The notes beneath the pieces were generated by a model. That model had not been told where the DNA came from. It searched no databases and was given only the letters and a program-made list of their open reading frames with translations. The position numbers were made by a program, and so were the translations under genes. 64,000 nucleotides of DNA from Metridium senile. Taxonomy: Eukaryota > Cnidaria > Anthozoa > Actiniaria > Metridiidae. Below are positions 37,001 to 46,709 of this stretch, piece after piece. Location of the stretch: NCBI GenBank assembly GCA_949775045.1, contig OX459110.1, positions 5,092,229 to 5,156,228 of the forward strand, given 5' to 3'. Position 1 is the stretch's first letter, and the number at the start of each line of letters is the position of its first letter.

Positions 37001-38726
37001 ATAATTGTATAATATTTGATGAGAGTTTGTCAACAACATTCCATAGGGGCTTCTAAAACTCATTAATAATGTATGAACTATTAGTGCAATCGTATCCCTA
37101 CAAGCCGGAGTCGATAAAAGTCCACTTGGGCTCGATAATTCAATGTTAATATTAAAAGCGAGACTTGATTAATATCTGCCATAATGGGTGAGGATGAATC
37201 CTATAGCTGTCTTATTATACCCAACAAATAGTTTGTTCAAAATACCTCGAGTAAACAATAATGGATCGCCACACGACTGAAATACGTACATGTGATTGGA
37301 GGAGTCTCTAACAGAGTCATAATAATAGACTATATCTTCTAAACAGTGTAATGATTAGATAAGTTTTGTAAAATCATTTGATATAATAATTTCATGATCT
37401 TAAAATAATTGAAATAGAGTGCTTACACTATGTCCATGAAATAAAATCTAAATAGTTACTAACTAATATAGTTTTTATTTAGTGACTATTAGTCACTATC
37501 ACTCAACTGGAACAGCTTTAGTAACAATACACAATGAATAAAGTATTAACTTTCTATGGTTTTGAGTATTTGATTTCCCTTGTGTCTTGTGGTCTATTGT
37601 TACTAAAGCTGTTCCAGTTGAGTGATAGTGACTAATAGTCACCAAATAAACACTAATATGTAGGAACTATTTAGATTCTATTTCATGGACATAGTGTAAG
37701 CACTCTAAATTGAATCATTTTAGTATTTACGTAAATATTTAATATTTTTTTTCGTTATAATTTTGTTAAGATATACATTTGTTTTAATTTGTTTATTTAC
37801 TCATTTCTAAATTGTAAATGATTTATGTTAAAAATACATAAAAATTGAGATTTTCAAACAAGTGTAAAAAAAATATATATCAAAGTTTTATTACGTACCA
37901 ACAATGCCATTGGCTGCAATCCTGTTATCAGAGTCTTCCAGCGGCGAACCTGGCGAGAAACGATAATTAAAGTATTACTTGTCCGTCCTTTCACTGTTTG
38001 GCCATTACGGCAAAAACCTTCGACCTTCAGCCATCAACCATGAGTTTGATTGTTACATACACTCTTCGCGAAACTTCGTCACCGTTGAACATCCAAATGT
38101 TTAAACTATTTTCATCTGGTCTTTTTGTGCTATAATAAGTCAATCGGTCATTCCACAATAAGATATTGATACGCGCGTGTACTGGTGGCCATGAACACCC
38201 TGCGCCACAAGCTCAAGGATTCTAGAAAAGGGTATATTTGTAACCAGAATTATCGAGACTGAACTCTCTTTAGTTGGCGATTCAATTCTCTTAAAACGTT
38301 TCTTTGTTTTCGTTCCAGCATAAAATTAGCTGGTTTGCTTGACTAGCCTGGCTGTTCGAACAGACATTTGTAGTCAAACATTTATGCAGTACTTATTGCC
38401 TATTTCAGCCGCAATCGACTCAGCAATGGATATGTTTTAAATCATATTAAATTGTTAACCCTAACATTTTCTTCTTCATTTACTTCCCTTAGACACACTC
38501 GATAGTAGATGATAGTAAATGTCTTACCCGTTATGCATAGCATTACATTACGTGTCAGCAAAGGCTTCAACAGCGACCTTCTCCAAACAATTTTCTTTTC
38601 CAGTTCTAAAATGCTGCTCACTCGACTCCATTGTTTTATTGTTCTAGAAAGTTGAAAATCGAAACGAGACTTAAACAGCGTTCGTAACAATAAGTGTTTG
38701 ACTCTTCTTTTAAGTGAACTGCTCAT
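16048..38726 (-). CDS. Type II membrane protein with extracellular cystatin-like domain (10 exons, split model)
   Basis: Minus-strand exons: 38726-38528, 37949-37899, 36265-36227, 35227-35189, 34753-34703, 23537-23499, 18556-18381, 18077-17979, 16955-16857 and 16203-16048. All have AG/GT borders and matching phases (six phase-1 joins, then phase 0), summing to 948 nt or 315 aa. Exon 1 is a basic, Arg/Lys-rich N-terminus. Exons 2-6 encode short acidic repeats. Exon 7 has one hydrophobic segment ([18 protein letters not shown]). Exons 8-10 resemble a stefin/cystatin: F-x-A-V-S-Y-K, then a Y-Y-Y-L-V-K-V-F-V-G-D strand, then H-L-W-I-V-K and a late L-S-G-W hairpin. The inhibitory QxVxG loop is not conserved ('HRKVE' in its place). 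A shorter model starting at ATG 18473 with the hydrophobic run as a signal peptide gives 148 aa. The last four exons are firmest; exon 1 is least certain. Confidence 0.6.
17311..17440. mobile_element. Half copy of the 'gagtgc...cactat' foldback MITE
   Basis: 'gagtgcagacactatgtccg', the 'gttagttagtaac' core and 'tcactatcactcaaccagaac' match one arm of the foldback element at 37416-37706. The second arm is missing. It lies in an intron of the cystatin-like gene. Confidence 0.55.
19105..19214. mobile_element. Hairpin element beside the Crypton
   Basis: Arms 'gatagttactgaggccggc' and 'gccggccgaagtgactatc' plus inner 'gcaatattagatatattgc' and 'gcaatatatctaatattgc' form a long hairpin of about 110 bp. 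The inner word is shared with the hairpin at 21442-21539 on the other side of the Crypton. Confidence 0.7.
19236..19615. repeat. Three tandem ~128-bp repeats upstream of the Crypton gene
   Basis: Three successive units begin near 19236, 19362 and 19492 with 'ctgccccatt' and 'gttctct', and share 'cggtttcttg', 'ataataacaatag' and 'ccaatgaaaatg'. The third is the most diverged. They end about 170 bp before the recombinase ATG and may include its promoter. Confidence 0.75.
19788..21266 (+). CDS. Crypton tyrosine recombinase (DUF3504-like), 2 exons
   Basis: Exon 1 is 19788-19866 (acidic N-terminus) and exon 2 is 20002-21266. The intron has a GTAAAT donor and TTTTAG acceptor, phase 1. The product is 447 aa with no internal stop. 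The catalytic tyrosine-recombinase set is visible: the first Arg in 'ALRAGQEH', the H-S-L-R box in '[13 protein letters not shown]', then 'GHRS' and the nucleophilic Tyr in 'VRAYKR'. The N-terminal half is the helical core-binding region. The Lys/Ser-rich tail after the Tyr matches Crypton and Crypton-derived DUF3504 proteins. It would cut and rejoin DNA through a 3'-phosphotyrosine bond in the nucleus. An AATAAA follows at 21314-21319. The intact frame suggests recent activity or selection. Confidence 0.82.
21442..21539. mobile_element. Hairpin element downstream of the Crypton gene
   Basis: Arms 'tacacactaaatagaacaca' and 'tgtgttctatttagtgcgta' with inner 'gcaatat' words form a hairpin of about 100 bp. 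Non-coding. Confidence 0.7.
21804..22154 (+). pseudogene. SAP-domain 5' fragment of a transposon-type gene
   Basis: The 116-aa ORF has an acidic/Ser N-terminus, then a SAP motif ([15 protein letters not shown] ... S-G-K-R-G-E-L) at about residues 34-61, then '[15 protein letters not shown]' before the stop. SAP domains bind AT-rich DNA. This arrangement is common at the start of invertebrate transposon genes that continue into SWIM-zinc-finger or YqaJ-nuclease parts. No such continuation is seen here, so it is probably a truncated copy. Confidence 0.5.
22302..22626. repeat. Inverted repeat around 'gcgcgcggacgcggaac'
   Basis: Left arm 22302-22335 and right arm 22593-22626 are near-perfect inverses ('cctttgtttagcgcgcggac'). 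A second pair of related blocks ('gcgctctggaacaaag', and the tract near 22660-22690) sits inside and outside in permuted order, which suggests nested copies of one MITE. Confidence 0.65.
23580..23835. repeat. Degenerate 'attcgattgcaatcgaa' repeat
   Basis: About 250 bp of imperfect, largely palindromic 'ttcgattg' and 'caatcgaa' words on both strands. Non-coding, in an intron of the cystatin-like gene. Confidence 0.8.
24066..24203 (-). CDS. Isolated SAP-domain 5' exon
   Basis: From ATG 24203 the minus strand encodes 46 aa with a SAP motif ('[20 protein letters not shown]') and ends at a strong CAG/GTATGT donor in phase 0. No in-phase partner exon was found downstream. It lies in the large intron of the cystatin-like gene on the same strand, but its phase does not fit that gene's next exon. 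It is likely the start of a transposable-element or retrogene ORF whose remainder is lost or unrecognised. Confidence 0.4.
24650..25083. repeat. Inverted repeat with ~31-bp arms
   Basis: 'acagccaaacctgaagcgtt' at 24650 is repeated inverted at 25047-25083, where 7 extra bases interrupt the match. The loop of about 365 bp is non-coding. A possible MITE. Confidence 0.55.
25348..25477. repeat. Near-perfect 130-bp palindrome
   Basis: Two arms of about 64 bp, starting 'cagtcctgaacatgaccaaa' and ending with its inverse, meet with almost no spacer. One arm alone also occurs at 36451-36502 inside the duplicated intron unit. The palindrome may therefore have arisen by inverted duplication of existing intron sequence rather than by insertion. 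Confidence 0.85.
25730..26020. repeat. 12-bp 'gtcgagtttttg' minisatellite, left end of outer element
   Basis: About 24 units of 12 bp alternate gtcgagtttttg, gacgagtttttg and gtcgactttttg. The inverse array lies at about 33990-34110 near the other end. ORFs of Phe-Leu-Val-Glu or Lys-Asn-Ser repeats are artefacts. Confidence 0.95.
26244..32528 (-). mobile_element. 6.3-kb DNA transposon with ~490-bp TIRs encoding a CXC-domain protein
   Basis: Ends read 5' AGTGGGGCGGATAAG and 3' CTTATCCGCCCCACT. Inverted homology extends about 500 bp inward on the left (to about 26746) and 480 bp on the right (from about 32049), with small indels. ATAGT is duplicated at both borders (26239-26243, 32529-32533) and occurs once in intact satellite units, so the insertion boundaries are well fixed. 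One long minus-strand gene occupies the interior. I cannot assign a superfamily: the ends are not in CACTA orientation, and no DDE triad was recognised. Confidence 0.85.
27207..31745 (-). pseudogene. Transposon-encoded ~1,500-residue protein with C-terminal CXC domain, broken by one TGA
   Basis: Open from ATG 31745 ([13 protein letters not shown]) to the stop at 27207, except for an in-frame TGA at 29055-29057. Reading resumes in the same frame immediately after it, so the damage is one nonsense change, not a frameshift. The N-terminus has several Cys/His pairs (C-V-L-C, C-F-F-C) suggesting zinc fingers. The C-terminal third has an acidic-residue series, '[12 protein letters not shown]', then '[11 protein letters not shown]', then '[10 protein letters not shown]', resembling PIN/FEN-like metal sites. 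The end is a Cys-rich CXC (tesmin/TSO1-like) DNA-binding motif. This architecture recurs in uncharacterised invertebrate and fish proteins; its catalytic role is inference. Confidence 0.7.
32674..33264 (+). mobile_element. Penelope-like retroelement 3' fragment
   Basis: The plus strand encodes the C-terminal endonuclease-like tail: 'TGHSINWDS', then '[19 protein letters not shown]' and '[11 protein letters not shown]', as seen after GIY-YIG domains of Penelope-like elements. The stop is at about 33054. The 3' region has 'gatgtcgaaacgtcagt', typical of these elements. It is inserted in the 81-bp satellite, with 'agttatatgatgag' and 'agttatataatgag' at the two borders (possible target duplication or satellite sequence). 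Confidence 0.6.
34703..37949 (-). repeat. Tandemly duplicated microexon units of the cystatin-like gene
   Basis: Four microexons (37899-37949, 36227-36265, 35189-35227, 34703-34753) plus a fifth at 23499-23537 are paralogous. Two are 51 nt (17 codons, 'LEDSDN' core with an extra 'IAAN') and three are 39 nt (13 codons, 'LENYDN'-type core). All are phase 1-1, so any can be skipped or duplicated without a frameshift. Flanking intron DNA is duplicated with them: 'gtgtactggtggc', 'tctagaaaagggtatatttg' and 'gcattgcatttagtggcata' recur beside several units. The fifth is separated by the 25686-34148 insertion. Confidence 0.65.
37416..37706. mobile_element. Foldback MITE, full copy
   Basis: Arms of about 130 bp run from 'agagtgcttacactatgtcc' to its inverse 'ggacatagtgtaagcactct' and include inner 'caactggaacagctttagta' and its inverse. 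Non-coding. It lies in the first intron units of the cystatin-like gene. Confidence 0.85.
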
Positions 38727-38928
38727 GGCTTAATGTCGATGTGCTCAGTGATTTTCAGAATGGAATTTTGGAACTTTCTACTTCCTGGTGACCATTGCAA
38801 GTGAACCTTTTGGGACATTGTGTGTTTCAATTCATAAAGCTGAAAATTTATCAGGCCGTTGACCTGAGAAGTTTGAAAGCGAATGGACGTGATTTTTAAA
38901 TTAAAATCGCAAAATGTTTAGTGCAAAC

Positions 38929-39269
38929 ACAGGGTACCCAAGCTCGTCAGTTGTGCTGTTTTACAGTAAATGTATGGAGTCGCAAAATATCTTTTTGCTG
39001 TGCCTGAAATATACAATGATAAAAACTTTGTTTGACGTAGATAGTTGTGTATAACTGTTTTCTAGTCTGTGACCGAGTTTTAGCTCAATTTGAGCAATTT
39101 TGACGAAAATACCCCAGAAAGAGAAAGAAGAAGACAAGGGTGTTATACACAACTATCTACGTCAAAAAAAGTTTTTATTATTGTATATTTGAAGCACAGC
39201 GAAAATAAATTTTACGACTCCATACATTTACTGTAAAACAGCACTACTGACGAGCTTGGGTTCCCTGTG
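38929..39269. mobile_element. Foldback MITE
   Basis: Left 'cacagggtacccaagctcg' and right 'cgagcttgggttccctgtg' are inverted. Long inner arms ('tgacgtagatagttgtgta' and inverse, 'tttactgtaaaacagc' and inverse) make a hairpin of about 340 bp just upstream of exon 1 of the cystatin-like gene. Confidence 0.8.
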
Positions 39270-40020
39270 GTGCAGACACAAATGGATCGACTTGACTTCG
39301 TGGCCGATGTCTCCTTCCTTGTCAGCTTATTTAATTGGAACGGATATTTTTTGAAAATCTCGAAAATTGTTTAAATTCGCTACTAAAGATCTAAAACGAC
39401 ATCACTTCGGCTAAGCAACAAGTTTCATTTTAATTTTATAACATTTATATTCACCTCAACATAAATTTATGGGCTACCTGTGGTGTGTATGTATGCTAAA
39501 CACTCTATGGTTACATAATGAAAACTGTGAAAAACTGTGTAATAAACTTTCAGAACCCTTGTTCTTTTATTGAAATTTATCGACAACTTGACGATGAACT
39601 GTTTTTATTGTAAAAATTGATTAACCAATAGAATGCATCCATTTTCGCGCCTGTCAAAAGTAAACCAATCACATTACGAGAAAATGATGTGTATTTACTT
39701 GATCACGACTTGTCACCTTATCTTAACCAAATCCTTAATATTTTTCTGTGTTTTTTTTCTTCACGCTGTTTTGATTTTTTCACAATTAAAGGTTGTAAAA
39801 AAACAAATTGCGCATGGATTTTTTCTTTGTCTGTCCTTTTATTGATACACTCTTGACGTGATAAAATGTTCAAAACTTTGGAGTTAAAATACTCACTACC
39901 GCTCGTAGTTCCACTTGAGGTCTGATAATTTTATGGCGAAAAGAGTCTGACAATATGAGGATAGACAACTAAAAACCATGTGCATGTGAATCCTTAGTCT
40001 TAGTAAAGCATTTCTGCATT
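39270..40020. other. Intergenic, no gene seen
   Basis: AT-rich sequence without supportable coding potential or recognisable repeat. Confidence 0.4.
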
Positions 40021-40150
<130 letters not shown>

Positions 40151-40489
40151 CAATTTCCAAGGATTCAATTTCCAAGGATTCAATTTGAGGATTGTCTAAC
40201 AGGTGGAATTACACCTATAGCCTAGACATTCATTAACAACTTAATAATATAAACAAAAGGAAAAAGTTAATTATTACTGCATTACGGCCTAAATTTTGAG
40301 CAGCGTCAACTAGCTATAGTAACCCAAGAACAGGTGTCACGAGGTTCAAAGGTTTTCCACACTACTCTACAAATTAATAATTTGTGAATTAACTATGCCC
40401 TACGGTCATTTTCTTGTAAACAATGATGCATACCGAGTTACTCAAAGGGGATTGTTGTGAGAGTACATGGTGATAATGTTTTGTCATGG

Positions 40490-41060
40490 TGTTCTTCTTC
40501 TCCTTCTCTTTTACCTGAGCATTTCCTGGAACAGCAATGTCAATGATGATTTGAAGTTTGTGTTTGTAGTCGATAACAACTATGCCAGGTCGATGTTCTA
40601 TTTAACGATTAGACCTGAGGCCCGAAAGGGCTAACGGTCAATAGCCAACGAGGCCGCAGGCCAAATATCTTTAAAACGTGTTTTTATTGTTCTTTTCCTG
40701 CCTTCTGGGTCATGGAGCTATCTAAATAATCTACAAATCGCGATTCTGCCGCCATTCTTTATCTTTTGAAAACCTATAGTCCCGGTAGCGTAGCCAATGA
40801 CTGCATGATTTGTGATAGACCACGGATTGGTGGATAATAGATCATTTGATCTGTTGGTATGTCACAGATTCAGAAGCGTGGTCGTACCGATAATCAGCAT
40901 GTAGAAGTGCATGTACTTTTGATAAATCCCAGTGAATTATTCTTGCAACGTTGTCATGTTTTCGTTTGTAATCAGTTTGTGCAAGCTTGCTATGTTCACA
41001 TTTAGCAAAATTGATTGGTTTTTCTTTCTGATTACACATTCTGCATAATGCTGAAACGTT
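40490..41060 (-). mobile_element. LINE C-terminal fragment (second family), interrupted
   Basis: From 41060 the minus strand reads a C-x2-C start (C-R-M-C), 'KCEHSKLAQTDYKRKHDNVA' and 'IIHWDL'. After an unrelated insertion (about 40605-40850, including 'gaggcccgaaagggc' and 'gaggccgcaggcc'), it continues with 'RPGIVVIDYKHKLQIIIDIAVPG'-type sequence (shown across 40490-40600). These blocks are the C-terminal tail after the reverse transcriptase in a LINE family widespread in invertebrates. It is decayed. Confidence 0.55.
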
Positions 41061-41089
41061 CTGTTTGTCTGTGTTTGCTTTGATTCATG

Positions 41090-41235
41090 ATGGTAATTGG
41101 ACTGAGTGGAGTCCAATCCGGTCTGTAATCATACGAGTGATTACAAAATCGGACGACCGCGTAGCGGGAGTCCGATTTGTTTATCACAAGTATGATTACA
41201 GACAGAATTGGACGACACAAAGTTTGATTACCAAT
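41090..41235. mobile_element. Foldback element
   Basis: 'gtctgtaatcatac' and 'gtatgattacagac', and 'aaatcggac' and 'gtccgattt', are inverted around 'gaccgcgtagcggg'. Related 'tgtccgattacag' words recur to about 41480. Non-coding. Confidence 0.55.
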
Positions 41236-41744
41236 TAATCATAACTATTACAGTTTCAGAGAAAAATGTGTGGGGTTTCTAATAAAAATGAAAAAAATCC
41301 TCCATTTTTGAAAAAAACTCATTTTTTGAGAATAATTTTCGTTGCTATAGTGATTTGTATCAATTCAGTGATTGGTTGATTAATCTGGAAGCAATAAAAT
41401 CATTGGCTCATAAAACTGTCCGATAACAACTGTCCGATTACAGCCAACTATCCGATTACCCTGTCCGATTACAAAAACAAGATTGATTAGTGGAAAATAG
41501 AGCAGTCTGTCAACCAATCAGATTCGAGGAAATTATAATAGTTATGATTCCATTTGTTATCAGTCGGCTTGCTCTTGAGACACTAATAATATACAAATTA
41601 GGTATTACTAATGGCAGAGCTCCCAGTTTAATTTTTCTTAAAACATAAATGTGCGCATGTAATAGATGCTTAGCATCTCATCTGGGAAAATCCCCGAACA
41701 GTGGAAAATCGCAAAAATCATTCATGCCTTCAAAAGTTGTTCTA

Positions 41745-41990
41745 ATAATAATAAATAATATTTTATTTATAATGCACACACATGATCCTAAAGTTCTAAG
41801 GCACCTTACAATAATAATAATAAAATATAATACAAATAATAATATAATATACAAATTAATAATATAATAATAATAATAATTAATAATATAATAATAATAA
41901 TAATATACAAATTTATAATAATATACAAATTTATAATAATATACAAATTTATAATGATATACAAATTTATGGTAATAAAATATTATACTT
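41745..41990. repeat. AT-rich microsatellite/minisatellite
   Basis: Runs of 'aataat' followed by 18-bp 'atatacaaatttataata' units, at the 3' end of the adjacent minus-strand LINE. It may be a simple-repeat tail of that element. Confidence 0.9.
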
Positions 41991-42021
41991 AAAAATAAAA
42001 ATAACTTAAAAGAATAAAAAT

Positions 42022-43320
42022 TTATAAATATACGAATAAACAAAAAGAATTAAATGACTTAGAAAGCTTGTTTAAAAAGATAAGTCTTAAGATTAGATTT
42101 AAAAGAGCTAATACTAAGTCTAATGTTAAGTGGAAGATTATTCCAAAATTTGGGAGCACAAACAGTTTAAGATTAGATGACGGAACTTCTAATAAAAATT
42201 GAGATGATGACCTTAATTGTCTAGCTGGAATATATAGAGAGAGCAAATCGCTAATATATATAGGTGCCAAGCCATTTTAAAAGCGCCTTATAAGTTAATA
42301 ACAAAACTTTAAAATTATTCGCTGTGGCACGGGAAGCCAGTTCAGCTCAATAAGAATAGGCGTGATATGATCATACTTAGATCTACGCATGACAACGCGA
42401 GCAGCACAGTTCTGAACTAATTAATATTGAAGTCTGTGAATAAGATATCCTGGGAGACCATATAGCAAAGAATTACAATTATCTAGTCGACACGTTATAA
42501 ATGCATGGATTAAAATCTTAGTACTTTCAACCGATAAGTGCTTACTGATACGCGATATATTGCTCAAATGATAAAATGAAGATTTGCATATAGCAGCAAC
42601 TTGTTTTTCAAAGTTCATGGTGTCATCAAACATTATAACAATGTTCCTTGCTTCTTTTGGCGGCTTGATTGACTCAGTACCAATGTTTACAAATGAGATT
42701 TCAGGTTCAGGACGTAATTTAGAACCAATAAGTAATAGTTCGTTCTTGTCAGCATTTAACTTTAACTTGTTGGAAGACATCCAAGAATAAATATCAGTGA
42801 CACAGGCCTCTATGCTTGAAACAGACGAAAATGTATTTGCGTATCGTCCGCATACAGATGGAAATCTAAGTTGTGTTGTCGGACAATGTCACCCAGTGGG
42901 GAAGTATACAGCAGGTATAAAATTGGACCAAGTACAGATCCCTGAGGTACGCCATGAACTAGGTCACGCGAAGTAGAGAAACTTCCTCTTATATATTTAC
43001 AAACTGGCTACGACTCGTAAGGTACGACTTGAACCAGGCAAGAGACTTTTACTATTCTTCTTTTTTAAATTTGGTGAAAACAACGATTTGAAGACAAGCA
43101 AGGGTAGAAACTTGAATTTTTGCCATACCCATACACAGTAGTAATAGATCTCTGCTTATTTCTGCCTGCTCTACATCCACGTCGAGAAGTAGACTTAGCA
43201 ATTCCAGCAGCCTTTAAACTGTTCCAAACATCAGCATCCAGTCGCGGTACTTTACGAAAAGTTGAAAATAACTCCATAAGGTAGAACTTGAGTACAAAAA
43301 CTTCATAATTCACTTTAAAA
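42022..43320 (-). mobile_element. Non-LTR retrotransposon (CR1/L2/Jockey-like), 3' part
   Basis: Minus-strand order: Cys/Arg-rich upstream stretch (about 43300-43065), RT palm with a [10 protein letters not shown] block and Y-A-D-D catalytic box (about 43040-42830), then an ORF at 42780-42421 ('NELLLIGSK', 'SNISRISKHLSVESTK', 'CNSLLYGLPGYLIHRLQY'). The tail includes 'APIYISDLLSLYIPARQLRS' near 42270. Frameshifts and stops separate the blocks, so it is inactive. Sequence right of 42806 belongs to duplication copy B. Confidence 0.82.
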
Positions 43321-43878
43321 ACGATTAAACAATTGCTCTGAAGTGATTAGCGGCTCGAAAAATGGAAATATGAAGAAAAAATCAGCAAAATGTCATAGAG
43401 CTAATAATTTGACATGCAGCCAGTGAGGCGCATGTGTATTCTAAGCAAGACGTAAATAATTATCGACCTATATCAGTCCTTTCTGTACTGCCATAGATAT
43501 TGAAAGACATGCCACCAAATATCTTATGAACTTTTTTAAATATTGGATTCTGGACAAATTGACTGCATGTTGCTCTCAACTTTCATTCGAGCAACTCCTT
43601 ATACACCTGACAGGTCAACTAGTTGGCCTCGTATTATAGTTTACAATGTCGTGTTCAAAAAGTTAGAATATATATAAGCGATATTAAAGTTATAAACAAA
43701 CAAGCTATATATAAATTATTTATTCTAAGGCAAGGGGAATAAAGGTAAGTTATCAACATACTGCAACAGTCCAGCTCAATTACTAACTAAATGGCATGCA
43801 GCACCGTTTGCAATTTACAAATATACCCTAATATAATCGACACCTTTCGTGGAAAAATTACCACATAATCCCTTAAGT

Positions 43879-46709
43879 ATGGAAAGGATATATGACTCTT
43901 TAATATTCGGCTTTTCGTTCAGTCGAAAGGTTATCAGACGTACTATCAATGCATGCAATATGGGTACGCAGAAACAAATACAAGACAAAGAGGACAGCGA
44001 GAAAAATATTATCAATGCGTCATTCCTTATATTTTCTTTAATATTACATACTGGCTATAGCATTATTCCAACGGCACCTCAAGACATTCTGGCTGAGGTA
44101 AATATCCAAACTTCAACAGTCTCTTTGGCTAGCTTTGTCGTTGGATTTGTAACTTTTCTTGTATTCCCTTTCTTTATGAAGAGAATACCGTGCCTTGTTT
44201 GGTTGATAGTTAGTGTTATCTCACAACTCGCTGCTTTAACAATCCTTGGACTTGTAAAAAGCATCATTTGGAAGCTCGTTGCAGTGTCTGTACTATATGC
44301 TGGAATAGCCGTAGGAGATATAACTATCCTATCTTTAGCCTCTTACTTCAAACCCTCGGCACTATCTTGGTATTCTACTGGAGCAGGAATTGGCTTTGCG
44401 ACATGCCCACTATATTACACAGGTATGTAGAAATACGAACAAATTAACTCTATATATTTCTAAAACATCATAATATTTTGTAAAAGTGTTTTTTATTTAT
44501 TCTTTAGTTTTATGTACTTTCTTTACTGAATATTAGAGTGATTTATGTTAGGCCCTGTTCACACGTACGTAGCCGGTTATTTTTGAATACGGCTATTTTT
44601 TATCCGTTTACGCCTTCAGTCCACACGTAAACGGTGTTTTCGGTCCCCGAAACCGGAGCTTTTCGAATACGCTCATTATACTGGAGATTGTTTTAAGCGG
44701 AGGTCTATCGTATACGTGTGGTCGGCAAGAACGGAGCTTTTTGAATACGATGACGTCAGGCTGTTCTCGTTTCACTTCTTCGTGAGCTTGTTTCAAACCT
44801 TATAGCCTATATACAATTGCAATTTGCCTATTTAAACATTTAAGCTAATTTACAAGGGAACGCGACATTTTAAGGATAATTTCGCTGTCTGGAGGGAAAA
44901 CAGCGCCTAAACCGACGGCCAGCCTAGCTAGACCACGGAGATTTTGACCTTTAAAAGAATTTAATGATATGTAGAATTCAGCCTTCCCTTTGATTTACTC
45001 GCCTGTTTAGAAATATTTACTATATAAAAAGCGGTTGGACTGTGAAGCGAGCGAAGTAAACAGAGAAGGCGCAAGGTGTTGAAGAAAAGAAATCTAGCAT
45101 TTTCGAATCGTATTCGTGTATACGTGTGGAGGAGCAAATACGATTCGAATACGCTACGTTTGGACGCATATCTTTTTGAATACGGGGAAACAGATGTTTC
45201 AAGATATTTTTGGGTAGTACTCAATACTTTTTGTTCGTGCAACAAAGGCTACTCGATATTTTTTTCGAGTTTAAAAGCTTGCTCGATATTTTTTTTTGGA
45301 TTCAGCTCCCCTCCCCATCAAATATCAAATGGTCCGTCCCATAAATGTTGTAGATAAACTCTTAAACCGTTAAGACGCGCTAATTATTCATGCTAATCGT
45401 CTGGGTGTCACCTACTTTATAACTAATCCAAAATAATCTAACCATCCATTCGCCGAATTACTACTAACTTTTTACTAATACTGGTGAATAAATATTCAAT
45501 TTTAAACGCTATAGTTTTACTGCATTATGTTGTGAATTTGTCTCTTGCCTTTAAAATAAAGCAATTTCCCAACGGCTAAAATGTATATAAAGAGCAAAAA
45601 GTAAAAATAGGACTTGGTAATTTTCAAATACAGAACTCACCATTTTCACCATAAAAAAATTTTCAGAATTAATTGGAGGATCAAAAACATAATTGACCAG
45701 TTAAGCAATCGGTTATTAGCATATTAACAGACTCATTAGCATATCAAAGTGGTTACGGGAAAACGTTCTATCTGTGTATCAAAATTCTATAAAATATAGA
45801 TCATTAGTATTTCTGTCTTACTTTCAAATTTATATCACATCATTAAATAATTTTTTATTCATTCCAGCTATGACAACATGGCTATGTGTATCACCGAATA
45901 TCACCCTTCTGACCTTTGGACCACTCTTCTCCCTATTGCTAGTATGTTATTACTTTATACAGAAAGAAATCAAGCGATCCAACAGAGAACAAGCTGTTTA
46001 CTGTAAACTAAACACTTCAGATGACCACAATGTCGACTGCTGTACAGAACAAAACACTAAACCGTCCAGAAAAGACTCCCTTTCCTTCAAAGATAAACTA
46101 TTTGCTGCCAGAACGCTATTTATGCTGACGGGAGTTCCTTGGCTCGTTACCTTTTGTGCTGAATACACGTTTCTCGGGTCAGTCGTCACTACCATTGCCT
46201 ATCCTAGCTCTCCGTTCCATCCACGTGACCACTACCAGTATTACGTCCTTGCTGTGATGATAGGAGAGGTCATGGGTAGGTCCCATCGAAGTATTCTTGG
46301 TATTTTCAAACCAAGCTGGTTGTACACTCCTACTTGTCTTCTCTTGTGGTTATTGTCATCTGTAGTTGTCTTTGATTTAATGTTCTTTGTATTGGAGTCT
46401 TGGTTTAGGTTACTTTCAGGGGCTGGACTTCCAATGTTCTTTTGTCTCATTGGGGGATTTGTGTCTGGTCTGGTTTTCGTAAATGGTCTTGAAATAGTGC
46501 GAGAATCGTCTGAAGGCAGTGAACGGGAATTCATATTAAGCTTTGCTCTTATCCCTATGAACTGTGGATTAATTGTATCATCTTTGATTGGCCTTTATTT
46601 AGAACCTCGGCTCAGAGAACACTGTACATCAACATCATTCAACACTACATACTGCTTTACCAGACCATCTAGTTTGGAAAACGTAGTTAGTGCATGTAGA
46701 GGAATTTAA
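43879..46709 (+). CDS. CLN3/battenin-family multi-pass membrane protein, copy B (2 exons)
   Basis: Exons 43879-44422 and 45868-46709, same splice sites and phase as copy A. The 461-aa product is identical to copy A, and the intron also appears identical. Both copies are therefore potentially functional, and their identity points to very recent duplication, gene conversion or assembly redundancy. Predicted function and motifs are as for copy A: late-endosomal/lysosomal polytopic membrane protein of the CLN3 family, inferred from family signatures. Confidence 0.72.
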
